A stretch of 7,850 bases of DNA from DATKSS01 sp049582065. GTDB lineage: Bacteria > Chloroflexota > Dormibacteria > Dormibacterales > Dormibacteraceae. The position numbers were made by a program, and so were the translations under genes. The notes beneath the pieces were generated by a model, which was not told the DNA's origin, ran no database searches, and saw only the letters and a list, made by a program, of their open reading frames with translations. How positions within the stretch are numbered: the stretch's first letter is position 1; each line of letters starts with the position of its first letter. The DNA lies in contig JBAUTF010000242.1 in assembly GCA_049582065.1 (NCBI GenBank), positions 1 to 7,850 of the forward strand. Direction: 5' to 3'. Below are positions 6,627 to 7,850 of this stretch, piece by piece.

Positions 6627-7259
6627 TCATCGAACTGGCTCGTGGCCCGCCTCCGACGCTTCGCTTGCCTCTTTGCGGATCCACCAGAGCAGCGCCAGGC
6701 CTGCGACGGGGTCCGCCCACCACAAGCCGAAGAGCCGGTTGAGGAGAAGTCCTGCCAGCGTGGTCACGGCCATGTAAAGGCACACCACCGAGCAGGCCGC
6801 ATCGCCTCGGAGCGCCGGGCTGCCCAGGCGATCGGCCAGGACCAGACGCCAGCGCCAGAGCACGGTCATGATCAGGACCGACGCGATGGTCAGGTCGATG
6901 CCGACAGGAGCTGAGGCCGGCTTGATGCGGAACACCAGCCCGATTCCCGCCGAAATGACGATGAAGGCGATCAGGGCATAAAGCGCGCCTCCGACGAGCC
7001 TGGACGCGCGGCGCTCTCTCCCGCTGAGAGACCCACGTTCCTCGCTCTCAGAGCGCCCAACCAGCCGCCGTAGAACGATGGCCGACGAGAAGAGCTCGAT
7101 GCCGCTGTCGACCCCGAACGCCGTGAGCGCCACCGAGTGCGCCCCGATCCCGGCCCCGATCGCCACCACGCCCTCGACGACCATCCACGCCACGGTCAAC
7201 GATTGGGCGAGGCGCGCCTGCCTCAGGACCGACCCGGCAGGCCCAGCCTGAATGCTCAT
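6627..7259 (-). CDS. CDF-like cation transporter with atypical metal site
   Basis: This 210-residue membrane protein has about six hydrophobic segments (roughly 18-40, 42-62, 88-110, 121-140, 155-175 and 178-195), as in the transmembrane domain of cation diffusion facilitators that export divalent metals in exchange for protons. Landmarks are AFGVDSGIELFSSAIVLRRL in segment 2 and LRGDAACSVVCLYMAV in segment 5, followed by WWADPVAGLAL. Aligned by eye with E. coli YiiP, the D/D pair of segment 2 becomes Ala47/Asp51 and the H/D pair of segment 5 becomes Cys156/Cys160, so substrate specificity is uncertain. The C-terminal cytoplasmic domain of classic CDFs is missing; only a short charged tail remains. 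The start ATG at 7259 has no ribosome-binding site but lies six bases after TAACGT. The reductase-like gene follows after 63 bases. Confidence 0.78.
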   Translation of the reverse strand: MSIQAGPAGSVLRQARLAQSLTVAWMVVEGVVAIGAGIGAHSVALTAFGVDSGIELFSSAIVLRRLVGRSESEERGSLSGRERRASRLVGGALYALIAFIVISAGIGLVFRIKPASAPVGIDLTIASVLIMTVLWRWRLVLADRLGSPALRGDAACSVVCLYMAVTTLAGLLLNRLFGLWWADPVAGLALLWWIRKEASEASEAGHEPVR

Positions 7260-7271
7260 GGGCCGACGTTA
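7260..7271 (-). promoter_or_regulatory. Possible leaderless-type -10 box of the transporter gene
   Basis: On the minus strand TAACGT (7271-7266) fits TANNNT and is followed by exactly six bases and the ATG at 7259. No purine-rich ribosome-binding site lies in between, and no convincing -35 box is seen upstream. The spacing is the same as at the kinase gene. Confidence 0.3.
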
Positions 7272-7694
7272 CCAGCGGCGCCCGACTCTGAGGTTGGCCG
7301 TGTTGTGGCTGACCCGACCAGACAGCGTACGAACCCCGAGCCGGGTTTCGCCGGGCCTCGCATTAAGCGGTCCGAGGTCCATGCCAAGGTTCGCGGCCGC
7401 GCTCGAATTAATCCAAAGCGCCCGGCTGGTCAGCGGTTCGAGTGAACGTGGGAGGGCCGGGGGTTCCGTAACGCGAACCGCGATATTAAGGTCATGGGTC
7501 CAAGAATCACACTCGCCTGATGATTCGAACTGGATTTGAGCATCATCGCAACCTGACGGGAGCTGTGAAGCACAACCGTAGGCGTGGGCCACCGGGCGTT
7601 CGGGTTGCCCCACTTAGCTGCGAGAACCCGCAGAGGAAAGGAGACCTAACGGTTGGGGGTCGTTCGCCTTTCTGCGTCGTGCATTCGCTCGGCC
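7272..7694. other. Long stretch without a credible gene
   Basis: About 420 bases separate the transporter start from the broken peptidase fragment. Open frames here (for example 7269-7613 on the minus strand) have no family motif and an amino-acid mix unlike real proteins. The stretch 7480-7560 looks less GC-rich than the coding DNA around it. It holds a hairpin at 7518-7548, a short one at 7618-7633 (CTGCG/CGCAG, six-base loop), and an AAAGGAG element at 7637-7643 that could be a ribosome-binding site for whatever gene once followed. No known riboswitch, tRNA or other RNA family could be recognised by eye. Confidence 0.5.
7518..7548. repeat. Extended hairpin in the gene-free stretch
   Basis: GATGAT (7519-7524) pairs with ATCATC (7542-7547), flanked by a possible T-G pair. 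After a two-base GC bulge the stem continues with TCGAA (7525-7529) against TTTGA (7535-7539, one G-T pair). The loop is CTGGA. This gives about 11 paired positions. It may be part of a structured RNA or a transcript end; the direction cannot be decided. Confidence 0.4.
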
Positions 7695-7850
7695 ATGATC
7701 ATCGGGGTGCGCATAAGCACGTACCACCGCTACCTCGAGGGCGGGCCGTCGTTCGTGGACGACCACCTCGCCTTCCTGGCGGCCGGGGGCTCGACCCGGC
7801 CGGACGAGCTGGTTTGAGGACTCGGGATGGACATCACCGACCCTGCGTTC
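7695..7850 (+). pseudogene. C-terminal remnant of an M3B oligoendopeptidase with an in-frame stop (continues past the window)
   Basis: In the frame of 7695, codons encode YHRYLEGGPSFVDDHLAF, then LAAGGSTRPDELV, then TGA at 7815-7817, and reading on in the same frame GLGMDITDPAF up to the window end. The order (helix, F/L-x-x-A-G-G-S, P-x-E-L, G-(V/L)-D-(M/L/I)-T-x-P) is the conserved extreme C-terminus of PepF-like M3B peptidases. The match on both sides of the TGA, in one frame, indicates a full-length ancestor with a later nonsense change, for instance CGA to TGA. Upstream of about 7716 the resemblance stops and a TAA lies at 7647, so the bulk of the gene, including the zinc site, is missing. 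It is not a copy of the intact M3 gene at 1017-2711, whose C-terminus differs. A 54-codon frame from TTG 7653 after AAAGGAG could still be translated. Confidence 0.58.

Noticed and set aside
7425..7460. A tRNA-like TTCGAGT loop on the plus strand.
   Set aside because: The flanking bases do not form a T-stem, and no D-arm, anticodon arm or acceptor stem can be folded around it.
7269..7613. Minus-strand open frame of 114 codons upstream of the transporter, containing LEPLTS.
   Set aside because: It has no family motif and an implausible composition. Its LEPLTS run resembles the spurious peptides obtained when tRNA-like T-arm sequence is read in antisense. It also covers the likely transporter promoter.
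1..7850. CRISPR array, insertion sequence, prophage or toxin-antitoxin module.
   Set aside because: No spaced direct repeats, transposase or integrase motifs, terminal inverted repeats or paired small genes were found on either strand.

Overview
The window is GC-rich, densely coded bacterial chromosome. A high-GC soil-type lineage fits best (Actinomycetota, Chloroflexota or Dormibacterota-like): codon choice is strongly GC-biased, GTG starts are common, and several proteins resemble families that are abundant in Actinomycetota. One such family is the 3-methyladenine glycosylase carrying a GDYNLP catalytic motif. Two genes also show start regions of the leaderless type (TANNNT, six bases, ATG). 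No 16S rRNA, tRNA or other taxonomic marker is present, so the phylum is an inference.

Left part (1-953). The last 23 codons of a DNA-3-methyladenine glycosylase-like gene (+) run into a perfect 13-bp hairpin. A second GC-rich hairpin of opposite polarity closes a convergent, short APH(3')-like phosphotransferase gene (-). A 17-bp palindrome sits on the GTG start of that phosphotransferase.

Middle part (1017-5223). An M3-family zinc oligoendopeptidase (+) converges on a two-gene minus-strand unit: an orphan GAF/HisKA/HATPase sensor kinase followed nine bases later by a complete AlkA-type HhH-GPD glycosylase. Diverging from the kinase is a stand-alone ChrB C-terminal domain protein (+), whose 3' end overlaps the next gene on the other strand by 14 bp.

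Right part (5210-7850). Three minus-strand genes follow one another: a CDF-like cation transporter, a RibD_C/dihydrofolate-reductase-fold protein with unusual amino-acid composition, and a two-domain VOC (CatE-like) protein. Beyond them lie about 435 bases with no credible gene. The window then ends in what looks like the C-terminus of a second M3B peptidase broken by an in-frame TGA.

Functionally this is a loose set of stress, repair and detoxification genes: two base-excision glycosylases, a ChrB-type protein, a metal transporter, a glyoxalase-fold protein and a phosphotransferase. The only clear transcriptional coupling is kinase plus glycosylase, with a weaker case for transporter, reductase and VOC. 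I see no CRISPR array, insertion sequence, phage module or obvious undescribed multi-gene system. The most useful leads are the kinase-glycosylase pair, the broken peptidase, the leaderless-type starts and the unexplained 7260-7694 region.
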